A stretch of DNA of 5,858 nt, from NCBI GenBank assembly GCA_004524385.1, contig SDNM01000111.1:1-5858 (forward strand), given 5' to 3'. Below, piece by piece: positions 1 to 5,714 of the stretch. Below the pieces are notes generated by a model, which searched no databases, was not told where the DNA came from, and worked only from the letters and a program-made list of their open reading frames with translations. This DNA comes from Promethearchaeota archaeon (GTDB lineage: Archaea; Asgardarchaeota; Lokiarchaeia; Sigyniarchaeales; SOKP01). Position 1 is the stretch's first letter; each line of letters begins with the position of its first letter. The position numbers and the translations under genes were made by a program.

Positions 1-98
1 CTGAGCAATTTCCCTGCATTATATGGTAAAAGCGACTTGCCAAAAGCTCCAATAGCAGTTCTTTTAGCATAACAAATAACTATATCATCATCATTCAT
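1..98 (-). CDS. Thiolase (acetyl-CoA acetyltransferase type), N-terminal fragment
   Basis: Reading leftward from the ATG at 98-96 gives 32 codons before the window ends, beginning MNDDDIVICYAKRTAIGAFG. The pattern 'IVI-x-AxRTAIGxFGxSL' followed by a 'AGKL' helix start is the N-terminal signature of bacterial-type acetyl-CoA C-acetyltransferases (AtoB/PhaA/FadA family). These enzymes reversibly condense two acetyl-CoA to acetoacetyl-CoA or cleave 3-ketoacyl-CoA in fatty-acid oxidation. The catalytic Cys and His lie outside the window, so activity and subclass (biosynthetic or degradative) cannot be judged. The start is well placed: the family signature begins within six residues of it, and a TATA-like box sits about 31 bp upstream. 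The gene appears to begin its own transcription unit. Family assignment is firm for such a short piece; the exact substrate is unknown. Confidence 0.85.
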   Translation of the reverse strand, partial: MNDDDIVICYAKRTAIGAFGKSLLPYNAGKLL

Positions 99-124
99 AA
101 CTTATATCATCTTTTTGATTTTTC

Positions 125-132
125 TTATATAA
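125..132 (-). promoter_or_regulatory. TATA-box-like promoter of the thiolase gene
   Basis: The octamer TTATATAA is centred about 31 bp upstream of the thiolase ATG on the minus strand. With the usual archaeal spacing of about 25-27 bp from TATA centre to transcription start, the mRNA would begin only a few bases before the ATG, giving a nearly leaderless transcript. The same geometry is seen before the cold-shock and hydrolase genes. The octamer is self-complementary and the region is very AT-rich, so the sequence alone does not fix orientation. Confidence 0.5.
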
Positions 133-133
133 T

Positions 134-147
134 ATGTTATTAAACAT
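134..147. repeat. Inverted repeat ATGTT-N4-AACAT, possible operator
   Basis: Two perfect 5-bp half-sites (ATGTT and AACAT) flank the 4-bp spacer ATTA. The repeat abuts the upstream side of the thiolase TATA-like box, where the BRE element bound by TFB would lie. A DNA-binding dimer here could block or assist TFB/TBP binding. A short AT-rich palindrome like this can arise by chance in such sequence, so the operator role is inference. Confidence 0.25.
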
Positions 148-293
148 GAACTCAACAAAAAAAGTTACTAATTTCTAAGAGGTTTTTTTCACATTTTATT
201 TTATATTTCTATTTTTATAAACAGCACATTTACGGTGTTTCCTTACCTTGTAATTTAGAATTAGTTTTTTTATTTGTTTCTTATTTCAAGAGA

Positions 294-336
294 TAAAATA
301 AAAATAAAAAAAAAATAGAGTTATGGAATTTTTCCA
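294..336 (-). terminator. Probable terminator of the cold-shock gene
   Basis: On the minus strand, about 100 bp past the cold-shock stop codon, a perfect 5-bp stem (TGGAA / TTCCA, 3-base loop, 324-336) is followed after eight bases by a long T-rich stretch that includes a T10 run (294-315 on the plus strand as an A-rich block). A T-rich tract is the main termination signal in archaea, and hairpin plus T-tract is the bacterial form. The plus strand also carries T8 directly after the hairpin (338-345), so the element looks two-way, although no plus-strand gene feeds into it here. Confidence 0.45.
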
Positions 337-436
337 ATTTTTTTTCTCGGTTTACTTTAAAATTCCACTAGTAAATAATTTTTATCACACTTAAAGAGAA
401 GCAGATTAAATTTTTACTTTTTGTTTCCTTCTATTA

Positions 437-688
437 TTAATAACTTCTTCTTCTAGAATAACTTGGGCGAGGTCCTTTTTTAGTCACTACCACATCGGTC
501 GCTTGTGGTCCTTTTTTCCCCTCAGTAATATTAAATTCGACTTCGTCACCTTCAAAAATCTTTTTAAATTCGTCATCATCGCCTTTAATTCCGCTATAGT
601 GGACGAAAACATCTTGCGAACCGTCTTCCAAAGTTATAAATCCAAAGCCTTTACGGCTATCAAACCATTTTACTGTTCCTTTATCCAT
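437..688 (-). CDS. Cold-shock-domain protein (CspA family)
   Basis: An 83-residue single cold-shock domain (five-stranded OB fold) that binds single-stranded RNA and DNA. It probably acts as a cytoplasmic RNA chaperone that melts mRNA structure. The N-terminus reads GTVKWFDSRKGFGFIT, with the RNP1 motif KGFGFI at residues 13-18 and the RNP2 motif VFVHY at 27-31. The aromatic RNA-stacking residues W8, F15, F17, F28 and H30 are all present. The later 'EGDEVEF' (46-52) and 'KGPQA' (59-63) strands are also canonical. At 83 aa it is slightly longer than the usual 65-70 aa because of a basic, Ser/Tyr/Arg-rich tail (GPRPSYSRRRSY). It has its own TATA-like promoter and a very short leader, so the long thermosensing 5' leader of E. 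coli cspA is absent. AGGT lies 5 nt before the ATG and may be a weak ribosome site. It stands alone between flanking units. Whether it is cold-induced cannot be told from sequence. Confidence 0.96.
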   Translation of the reverse strand: MDKGTVKWFDSRKGFGFITLEDGSQDVFVHYSGIKGDDDEFKKIFEGDEVEFNITEGKKGPQATDVVVTKKGPRPSYSRRRSY

Positions 689-719
689 TATTGTTACCTA
701 TTAAATGTTCCCTAAACAA

Positions 720-727
720 TTTATATA
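720..727 (-). promoter_or_regulatory. TATA-box-like promoter of the cold-shock gene
   Basis: TATATAAA on the minus strand is centred about 35 bp upstream of the cold-shock ATG, with a purine-rich stretch (AACAATGA) just upstream where a BRE would sit. The predicted transcription start is near 696-700, leaving a leader of about 10 nt. It is a good match to the archaeal TATA consensus. Confidence 0.6.
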
Positions 728-840
728 TCATTGTTTCAAAACAGAAACAATCATATCTAAAAAGGATTCGATTTTTAATAAATAATTGTGTTTTTTTCTT
801 TTTTTCATGCTATCAAATAATTCAAGATAAACCTTATAAA

Positions 841-854
841 CCGCTGATCAACGG
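841..854 (-). terminator. Small hairpin just after the 121-aa gene, possible terminator
   Basis: Two bases after the stop codon of the 121-aa gene, the minus strand reads CCGTTGATCAGCGG. It folds as a 5-bp stem (one G-U wobble) around a GATC loop. It is unusually GC-rich for this spacer. The sequence beyond it is T-rich but has no run longer than three T, so it may stabilise or end the transcript only weakly. A direct repeat GGTTTAT-AA-GGTTTAT (825-842 on the plus strand) lies directly beyond and slightly overlaps it. Confidence 0.3.
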
Positions 855-856
855 AA

Positions 857-1222
857 TTAATCGCTAAAATCGCCCAAATCTCTAAAATGTGAAATGTCGC
901 CAGCTAAGGCTTTATTACAAATGTCAATAATCCGTTCCAAAAAATTATCTAAAATATCCCGAACTTTTATATAATTATTTTTATCCTGAAATTTCAAATC
1001 AATTTTTTGAGATTCCTCGTCAATATCGATTTCCATGGCAATATCTTCATTTAATCCACCAAACATCCTTAACATATCATTAACTTCAGTTTTATTAGCG
1101 AAAGCACCTTTTAACTTATTTTCGCTTTTTACGATTATGCTAATCACCAAATCTTTCTCATTTGCTTTAATTTGTACTGAATCTTCAAATAATGCTTTTG
1201 CATGTGGCATAAATTTTTCCAT
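857..1222 (-). CDS. Conserved-looking acidic protein of unknown function (121 aa)
   Basis: I do not recognise this family. The protein is small and acidic (about 25 Asp/Glu against 17 Lys/Arg). It has no signal peptide, membrane segment or Cys/His metal motif, with a lone Cys at 102. By eye, residues 14-38 suggest two beta strands (SVQIKA, LVISIIVKS). Residues 45-55 suggest a helix, and 61-79 a beta hairpin (AMEIDID...KIDLKF). Residues 84-107 form a clear amphipathic helix (IKVRDILDNFLERIIDIC), followed by a short polar tail ending DLGDFSD. This looks like a compact alpha/beta fold. Support for a real gene: typical codon use, an ATG with a GTGAG element 9 nt upstream, and placement 50 bp after the CocE-type hydrolase on the same strand with no terminator between. 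It may therefore be an operon partner of the hydrolase, but no function should be assigned. Confidence 0.8.
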   Translation of the reverse strand: MEKFMPHAKALFEDSVQIKANEKDLVISIIVKSENKLKGAFANKTEVNDMLRMFGGLNEDIAMEIDIDEESQKIDLKFQDKNNYIKVRDILDNFLERIIDICNKALAGDISHFRDLGDFSD

Positions 1223-1231
1223 TTTTATCTA

Positions 1232-1236
1232 CTCAC
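1232..1236 (-). promoter_or_regulatory. Weak Shine-Dalgarno-like site of the 121-aa gene
   Basis: GTGAG on the minus strand lies 9 nt before the ATG and partly matches the GGTGA portion of the archaeal anti-Shine-Dalgarno complement. It is one of only two SD-like sites in the window (the other is AGGT before the cold-shock gene). Archaea with leaderless first genes often use Shine-Dalgarno sites for downstream operon genes, so it modestly supports this gene being internal to the hydrolase transcript and supports the chosen start. Confidence 0.3.
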
Positions 1237-1250
1237 GATAAATCCTTTTT

Positions 1251-1280
1251 TTATTATTTTTTATTATTTTTATTATTTAT
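1251..1280. repeat. Short A/T tandem repeat between the 121-aa and hydrolase genes
   Basis: Two perfect copies of the decamer TTATTATTTT (1251-1260, 1261-1270) are followed by a third, degenerate copy (TATTATTTAT) that runs into the stop codon of the hydrolase gene. On the transcribed minus strand this is an A-rich block with no T-tract, so it should not terminate the hydrolase transcript. It is probably a simple-sequence expansion. Confidence 0.6.
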
Positions 1281-3108
1281 TTTTCCTAGGAATAACAGGA
1301 AGGTCTATATAAGATGCATGAGATTCGTTTCGAGAGATTGTGATAGTTGGTTTACCTTTACCTTCAGCGGGATACTGTTTAAAAGTATCTTTATCTGCTC
1401 CAGCAATAGCGATTCTTAATCTATTACCTTTACGAATAAGAGCAGACGTTGCACGAGTTCCAAATTTTACTTCCATTATTTCGCCTGGTACGACTGGTAA
1501 GGAGTCTTTTTTCTTAAAAGAGTGATAGGGGATCAAAGTCTTGTATGGAGGTTGTTCTGATGATATTTTTCTATGAATTAGACGTAAATTTCCATCGGTA
1601 ATAAAAAACACATTTCCACTTTCATCCACGGTCTCTAAATATGCATGAACCGCTCCATCTTCGTGTGTTGAGGATAAGAATAATGCAATAATAGGATGCC
1701 CCGTGATCTCCATATCTTCTTTGAGTGGAGGGCTTGTATAAGTTAATAATTTCTTATCTGCTTTAGTTCTGTTTGAATAATCTATTGGTAACCCTAGTAG
1801 AGTCCACCACCTATTGAACCTACCTGTTGTTGCTCTAAAATTAACCTTGTAATTATCTTCACCTATTTTTTCTTCAGGTCTAGATGTTGATAAGGAGTTA
1901 TTTTCTGTTAAATACCATCTTTGCCTTTTTTGCCCATTGGGAGGCCAAATTTGTGACTTTTTCCACTTTTCTTCTCCCGTTGTATAGTAATAAAGTGTTT
2001 TACCTTGGATTCCTTCACCATATAAAATTTTATTAAAATAATCAATCCATTTAGTAATGCGCTCTTCAGGGGTGGGAGACACTTCAACTTTACTTGGATT
2101 TAATGGATTCCCAGGGTACATACCCCCATGATTCCAGTCACCAATTATACATATTTGGGGATTTTCCATGTTAATGAAGCGATTAATAGCAGCATCAACA
2201 TAACCTGAATCCATCCATGAACACCAACCTATAATAGGTATATTTAATTTTTCAATCTCTTTTTTGTAATGGAAAATGGAAAAGTCATCTATTCCTACAC
2301 CATCAGGGAGAAGCTCATCCCTAAAATCTCTATCCTTAGTGTGATCGGATACATATTGATTAGTTGAATGCTGTTTTACAGCTTCTTTTATTTGGCTTAG
2401 ATCCTTATCATTATCTACTGGTTTAACGCCTTTCATGATAAGCCATAAGATTGGCATTAATTGTTTAAATGGTTTTGCATTGTTGTTATCTAGATTTTTT
2501 CCTAGGAAAGACCATAATTTCATGAAAGAGTCATCATAACACCCTCCAGGAAAAGCAACATCGGTACATGGATCCCAAAAACCATGTCCCGGCATAATAG
2601 CCTTCACAGCGGGATGATTATTCACTCCAAGCAATTCTGCTGTTGTTCCCGTATAGGAAATGCCGTTGGACACTATATTTCCGTCTGACCAGGGTTGACT
2701 AATAATCCAATCGGCAATATCTGCTCCATCTTTAATTTCTTCTTTAGAAAAGGGGTAAGTTCTGGTCCCATAAGATGCGCCACAACCTCTCACATCAGTG
2801 TAGACTATTGCGTAACCATGATTTGTAAAGATTCTAGGAGTGGGTAAATTTATTAAAGTTTCTTTAAACACCCATCTAAAAGGTATACGAAGGTCAGCCG
2901 CCCTCCAATAACGTGTTTGATACAATAATGTAGGTATTTTTTTTTCAGGAGATAATCCCTTTGGAATGCAGATCGTAGAGGCAATCTTCACTCCATCACG
3001 CATCTTAATGTATATTGAACTAACAGTATAATCCTCATAAAGAGTTTTGTCAATGGCTTTATCTAATACCTTAAAAGGATTATTTTCTGAATTAGGAATA
3101 GCAACCAT
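1273..3108 (-). CDS. CocE/NonD family alpha/beta hydrolase (Xaa-Pro dipeptidyl-peptidase S15-like)
   Basis: This 611-aa serine hydrolase belongs to the CocE/NonD group, which includes cocaine esterase, glutaryl-7-ACA acylase and X-Pro dipeptidyl peptidases. These cleave ester or amide acyl bonds. The N-terminal alpha/beta-hydrolase domain spans about residues 30-340 with 'DVRGCGASYG' at 105-114. The nucleophile is S151 in GISYTG. The catalytic Asp is probably D300 in GWCSWMD, and the His is H327 in GDWNHGG. Spacings (149 and 27 residues) resemble the cocaine esterase triad (S117, D259, H287). A helical cap lies at about 175-290. The C-terminal jelly-roll domain (PepX_C type) runs from about 350 to 605 and shows 'LTYTSPPLKEDMEITG' and 'GNRLRIAIAG'. 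Length is normal and the frame is intact. No signal peptide is seen, so it is probably cytoplasmic. The start has a TATA-like box about 34 bp upstream. It is divergent from GH3 and probably co-transcribed with the 121-aa gene. The substrate (peptide, ester or acylated sugar) cannot be read from sequence. Confidence 0.92.
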   Translation of the reverse strand: MVAIPNSENNPFKVLDKAIDKTLYEDYTVSSIYIKMRDGVKIASTICIPKGLSPEKKIPTLLYQTRYWRAADLRIPFRWVFKETLINLPTPRIFTNHGYAIVYTDVRGCGASYGTRTYPFSKEEIKDGADIADWIISQPWSDGNIVSNGISYTGTTAELLGVNNHPAVKAIMPGHGFWDPCTDVAFPGGCYDDSFMKLWSFLGKNLDNNNAKPFKQLMPILWLIMKGVKPVDNDKDLSQIKEAVKQHSTNQYVSDHTKDRDFRDELLPDGVGIDDFSIFHYKKEIEKLNIPIIGWCSWMDSGYVDAAINRFINMENPQICIIGDWNHGGMYPGNPLNPSKVEVSPTPEERITKWIDYFNKILYGEGIQGKTLYYYTTGEEKWKKSQIWPPNGQKRQRWYLTENNSLSTSRPEEKIGEDNYKVNFRATTGRFNRWWTLLGLPIDYSNRTKADKKLLTYTSPPLKEDMEITGHPIIALFLSSTHEDGAVHAYLETVDESGNVFFITDGNLRLIHRKISSEQPPYKTLIPYHSFKKKDSLPVVPGEIMEVKFGTRATSALIRKGNRLRIAIAGADKDTFKQYPAEGKGKPTITISRNESHASYIDLPVIPRKNK

Positions 3109-3137
3109 AATTTTCTCATTTCTTTTTGAATTAAATA

Positions 3138-3145
3138 TTATATAT
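3138..3145 (-). promoter_or_regulatory. TATA-box-like promoter of the CocE-type hydrolase gene
   Basis: ATATATAA on the minus strand is centred about 34 bp before the hydrolase ATG. This predicts a transcription start near 3115-3118 and a leader of about 8 nt. No Shine-Dalgarno site precedes the ATG, as expected for a nearly leaderless archaeal mRNA. It lies 10 bp from the opposing GH3 TATA-like box, so the two pre-initiation complexes would compete for space. Confidence 0.5.
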
Positions 3146-3155
3146 GTAAAAGTTA

Positions 3156-3163
3156 TTTATATA
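3156..3163 (+). promoter_or_regulatory. TATA-box-like promoter of the GH3 gene
   Basis: TTTATATA is a perfect match to the common archaeal TATA octamer and is the best candidate on this strand in the divergent region. Its centre is about 72 bp before the GH3 ATG, giving a predicted start near 3186 and a leader of about 45 nt. That leader is longer than those on the minus strand. It contains an A9 run (3189-3197) between two CTTTTTT copies (3181-3187 and 3199-3205). No Shine-Dalgarno site precedes the ATG. A weaker alternative TATA around 3172-3179 would shorten the leader to about 30 nt. Confidence 0.5.
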
Positions 3164-3231
3164 GTTTTAATCTAAATATGCTTTTTTCAAAAAAAAATCT
3201 TTTTTAACAATAAAGTTATTTTAAAATTACT

Positions 3232-5685
3232 ATGGTAAGTGAAAAACTACTTTATTTAGATCCTAGTCAACCTATTGAAAAAAGAGTTGATGATCTAATT
3301 TCAAGAATGACTATAGAAGAAAAAGTTGCTCAACTCGGATCTCAATATGCTCCATCGTTAATGGAACGGACTGAACTATCTCATGATAAAATGAATAAAT
3401 TAATTGGTAAAGGAATTGGCCAAATCACTAGAATTGGTGGCACATTGAATATTATCCCGGAAGAATCTGTTAAAATTGCAAATGGTATCCAAAAATTTTT
3501 AAAGGAGCAAACTCGTTTAGGAATTCCTGCTATTGTTCACGAAGAGTGTTTATGTGGGTATACAGCTAAAAAAGCGACGATATTCCCTCAAATCATTGGT
3601 GTGGCATCGACATGGGAACCAGAATTAGTAGAAGCTATGACAAGAAAGATTGGTGAACAGATGCGTGTTGTTGGTGCCCATCAAGGATTATCTCCCGTTC
3701 TTGATATTGCGCGCGATCCGAGATGGGGTCGAACTGAAGAGACCTTTGGCGAAGATCCATATCTTGTAGCGCGGATGGGGGCAGCGTATGTAAAAGGTTT
3801 ACAAGGTGATTCTCTTCAAACGGGTATAATTGCTACTGGTAAACACTTTTTAGGTTATGGATATTCTCAAGGGGGTAGAAATTGGGGTCCATCGTTTATC
3901 CCCAAAAGAGAATTACTTGAAGTGTTCGCAAAACCATTTGAAGCTGCAATTCACGAATCTAATATAGGTTCAATTATGAACTCTTATTCCGAAATTGATG
4001 GAATTCCATGCGGAATTTCCCGTGAAATTCTGACTGATTTATTACGCAACAAACTTGGTTTTAAAGGTATGGTTGTTTCGGATTACGTTACAATTGAATT
4101 AAACTGTAAAATGCATCGAGTCGCGATGAATACTACAGAGGCAGCTATTCTTGCGTTTAATGCTGGTCTCGAAGTAGAGCTTCCAAGAACTGCTGGTTTT
4201 GGCAAACCATTTGTCAGAGCTGTTAAAAAAGGAAAGGTTAGCGAAGAAGCGTTGAATCAATCAGTTGCCCGTATATTAAAGAAAAAATTTGAACTTGGAT
4301 TATTCGATAATCCGTATAGTAACGATGATCAAAAAAGAATCTTGAAAGTCTTTTCAAATCCAGAGAATAAAAAATTAGCGAGTAAAATTGCTCGTAAATC
4401 CATAATTTTATTAAAAAATGAAGATAATCTTTTACCTCTCAACAAGGACTTAAAATCAATTGCTTTAATTGGTCCTAATGCTAATAGTGTGCGTAATTTA
4501 CTAGGTGATTATACATATGTAGGTCAATTCGAAGCTTCTGCGAGTAATGCTACAGGTGTAAGTGAGCTTGATGAGGAACAAATGGCTCTATTAAAACAAT
4601 TATTTGATGATGAAGATCCAGACAAATTTACGAAAAATTCATGCGAAATTAAAAGCATTTTAGAAGCTATAAAAGAAAAAGTTTCAAAAAACACTAAAGT
4701 CAATTATGCTAAAGGTTGTGAAATTCAAAGCGATGATAAAAGTGGATTTAAAGAGGCAATTGAATTGGCAAAAAAATCGGAAGTTGTGATTTTAGTAGTA
4801 GGGGAAAAAGCTGGATTGACAATAGAATGTACGAGTGGAGAATCTCGTGATCGTTCTTCATTAACTTTACCTGGCGTACAAGAGGAGCTGGTTCGGGAGA
4901 TTCATGCAACTGGCGCTTCAATCGTTTTGGTTTTAATAAATGGACGACCTCTATCAATTTCTTGGGAAAAAGAAAACATTCCCGCGATATTAGAAGCATG
5001 GTTGCCCGGTGAAGAAGGTGGTGTTGCGGTTGCTGATGTTTTGTTTGGTGATTATAATCCTGGAGGAAAATTACCAATCTCTGTTCCTCGAAGTGTAGGA
5101 CAAATTCCGATTTATCATAACTGTAAACCTACTGGAGGAATTTCTGTATGGGCATGGAACTATGTGGAAGAAAACACTACTCCTTTATTTCCCTTTGGAT
5201 ATGGTCTAAGTTATACTAAATTTGAATACGATAATTTGGTAATAAATAAGCAAAATGTCGACTCAAAAGATACGGTGGAAATTTCTGTTGATGTTAAAAA
5301 TATTGGCGAAGTTCGCGGAGATGAAGTGGTACAATTATATTTACACGATAACGAAGCAACAGTTACACGTCCTTTGGAAGAATTATTCGGATTTAAAAGG
5401 GTAACCTTAGATCTTGGAGAAAAAGCTACAGTACTTTTCACAGTTTCAATGAAACAACTTGGATTTTATAACGAAAACATGGAATATGTTGTAGAACCCG
5501 GGAACATTAGCGTTTACATTGGGAGCGTACATGCTAATTATGGCTCAGGATATTTAGACTTAGGAGATATTTTTGCTCAAAAAGATGTGAAACTGAAAGG
5601 CAAATTTAAAATTACGGGTGAAACTATAGATTTGAGTAAAGATAAGGAATTCTTCTCTAAAATTGTTGTAAAAAAAAAGGAATAA
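3232..5685 (+). CDS. Glycoside hydrolase family 3 beta-glucosidase/beta-xylosidase
   Basis: This 817-aa GH3 enzyme removes terminal beta-linked glucose or xylose from oligosaccharides or glycosides by a retaining mechanism. The N-terminal (beta/alpha)8-like domain (about 14-350) opens with 'RVDDLISRMTIEEKVAQLG'. It carries 'DPRWGRTEETFGEDPYL' (162-178), the substrate-binding K204-H205 in 'ATGKHFLGYG', and nucleophile D284 in 'GFKGMVVSDY'. The second alpha/beta-sandwich domain (about 388-620) starts at 'KSIILLKNEDNLLPL'. It contains the likely acid/base E537 in 'TSGESRDRSSLTLPG' and 'PGGKLPISVPRSVGQ'. After 'PLFPFGYGLSYT' comes the C-terminal fibronectin III-like domain (about 675-770, 'GDEVVQLYLHD...TRPLEELFGFKRV'). 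Length and domain order are normal for beta-xylosidase/BglX-like GH3. No signal peptide or membrane segment is present, so it is probably cytoplasmic and acts on imported sugars. The match to bacterial-type GH3 suggests gene transfer at some point. Glucoside versus xyloside preference cannot be settled by eye. Confidence 0.96.
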   Translation: MVSEKLLYLDPSQPIEKRVDDLISRMTIEEKVAQLGSQYAPSLMERTELSHDKMNKLIGKGIGQITRIGGTLNIIPEESVKIANGIQKFLKEQTRLGIPAIVHEECLCGYTAKKATIFPQIIGVASTWEPELVEAMTRKIGEQMRVVGAHQGLSPVLDIARDPRWGRTEETFGEDPYLVARMGAAYVKGLQGDSLQTGIIATGKHFLGYGYSQGGRNWGPSFIPKRELLEVFAKPFEAAIHESNIGSIMNSYSEIDGIPCGISREILTDLLRNKLGFKGMVVSDYVTIELNCKMHRVAMNTTEAAILAFNAGLEVELPRTAGFGKPFVRAVKKGKVSEEALNQSVARILKKKFELGLFDNPYSNDDQKRILKVFSNPENKKLASKIARKSIILLKNEDNLLPLNKDLKSIALIGPNANSVRNLLGDYTYVGQFEASASNATGVSELDEEQMALLKQLFDDEDPDKFTKNSCEIKSILEAIKEKVSKNTKVNYAKGCEIQSDDKSGFKEAIELAKKSEVVILVVGEKAGLTIECTSGESRDRSSLTLPGVQEELVREIHATGASIVLVLINGRPLSISWEKENIPAILEAWLPGEEGGVAVADVLFGDYNPGGKLPISVPRSVGQIPIYHNCKPTGGISVWAWNYVEENTTPLFPFGYGLSYTKFEYDNLVINKQNVDSKDTVEISVDVKNIGEVRGDEVVQLYLHDNEATVTRPLEELFGFKRVTLDLGEKATVLFTVSMKQLGFYNENMEYVVEPGNISVYIGSVHANYGSGYLDLGDIFAQKDVKLKGKFKITGETIDLSKDKEFFSKIVVKKKE

Positions 5686-5714
5686 AGAATTTTCTTAATT
5701 CTTATTTTATTTTA
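5685..5714. terminator. Shared bidirectional terminator between GH3 and the flavoprotein gene
   Basis: A perfect 7-bp inverted repeat (AAGAATT, 5-base loop, AATTCTT; 5685-5703) starts in the last base of the GH3 stop codon. On the plus strand it is followed by T-rich ATTTTATTTTAT (5704-5715), suited to ending GH3 mRNA. On the minus strand it is followed after six bases by T9 (5678-5670), suited to ending the flavoprotein mRNA. The stem is purely A/T apart from one G-C pair, so the T-tracts probably matter more than the hairpin. Confidence 0.45.

Larger units (their letters stand above)
99..436. other. AT-rich intergenic spacer between thiolase and cold-shock genes
   Basis: This 338-bp spacer lies between the thiolase start and the cold-shock gene stop. 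I see no convincing gene in it. The longest plus-strand ATG frame I followed (323-394, 23 codons) is Phe-rich, has no ribosome site and overlaps a hairpin. The spacer contains a TATA-like promoter for the thiolase (125-132), an inverted repeat beside it (134-147), and a hairpin plus U-tract (294-336) that probably terminates the cold-shock transcript. A second TATA-like stretch on the minus strand lies around 213-222; if used, it would give the thiolase a leader of roughly 90 nt. No tRNA or recognisable structured RNA was seen. Confidence 0.7.

Noticed and set aside
323..394. Plus-strand 23-codon frame beginning MEFFQFFF
   Set aside because: Very short, low complexity, begins inside a hairpin, and has no ribosome site.
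503..715. Plus-strand open frame of 70 codons over the cold-shock gene
   Set aside because: It lies antisense to a clear cold-shock domain, is rich in Phe/Ile/Asn from reversed coding sequence, and shows no domain or ribosome site.
1035..1241. Plus-strand open frame of 68 codons over the 121-aa gene
   Set aside because: Antisense shadow with a hydrophobic, low-complexity product. The minus-strand frame has a better start context and balanced composition.
1340..1525. Plus-strand open frame inside the hydrolase gene
   Set aside because: It overlaps the conserved C-terminal domain of the hydrolase on the other strand, with no independent coding evidence.
3181..3205. A9 run between two CTTTTTT copies before GH3, considered as a regulatory RNA or hairpin
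   Set aside because: Homopolymer pairing is easily produced by chance in AT-rich leaders and no stable stem with G-C pairs is present.
4748..5077. Minus-strand open frame of 109 codons inside GH3
   Set aside because: His/Gln/Leu-rich translation typical of a reversed frame, over the strongly conserved GH3 second domain.
5211..5441. Minus-strand open frame of 76 codons inside GH3
   Set aside because: Ser/Thr-rich shadow over the fibronectin III-like domain. No start signal or family match.
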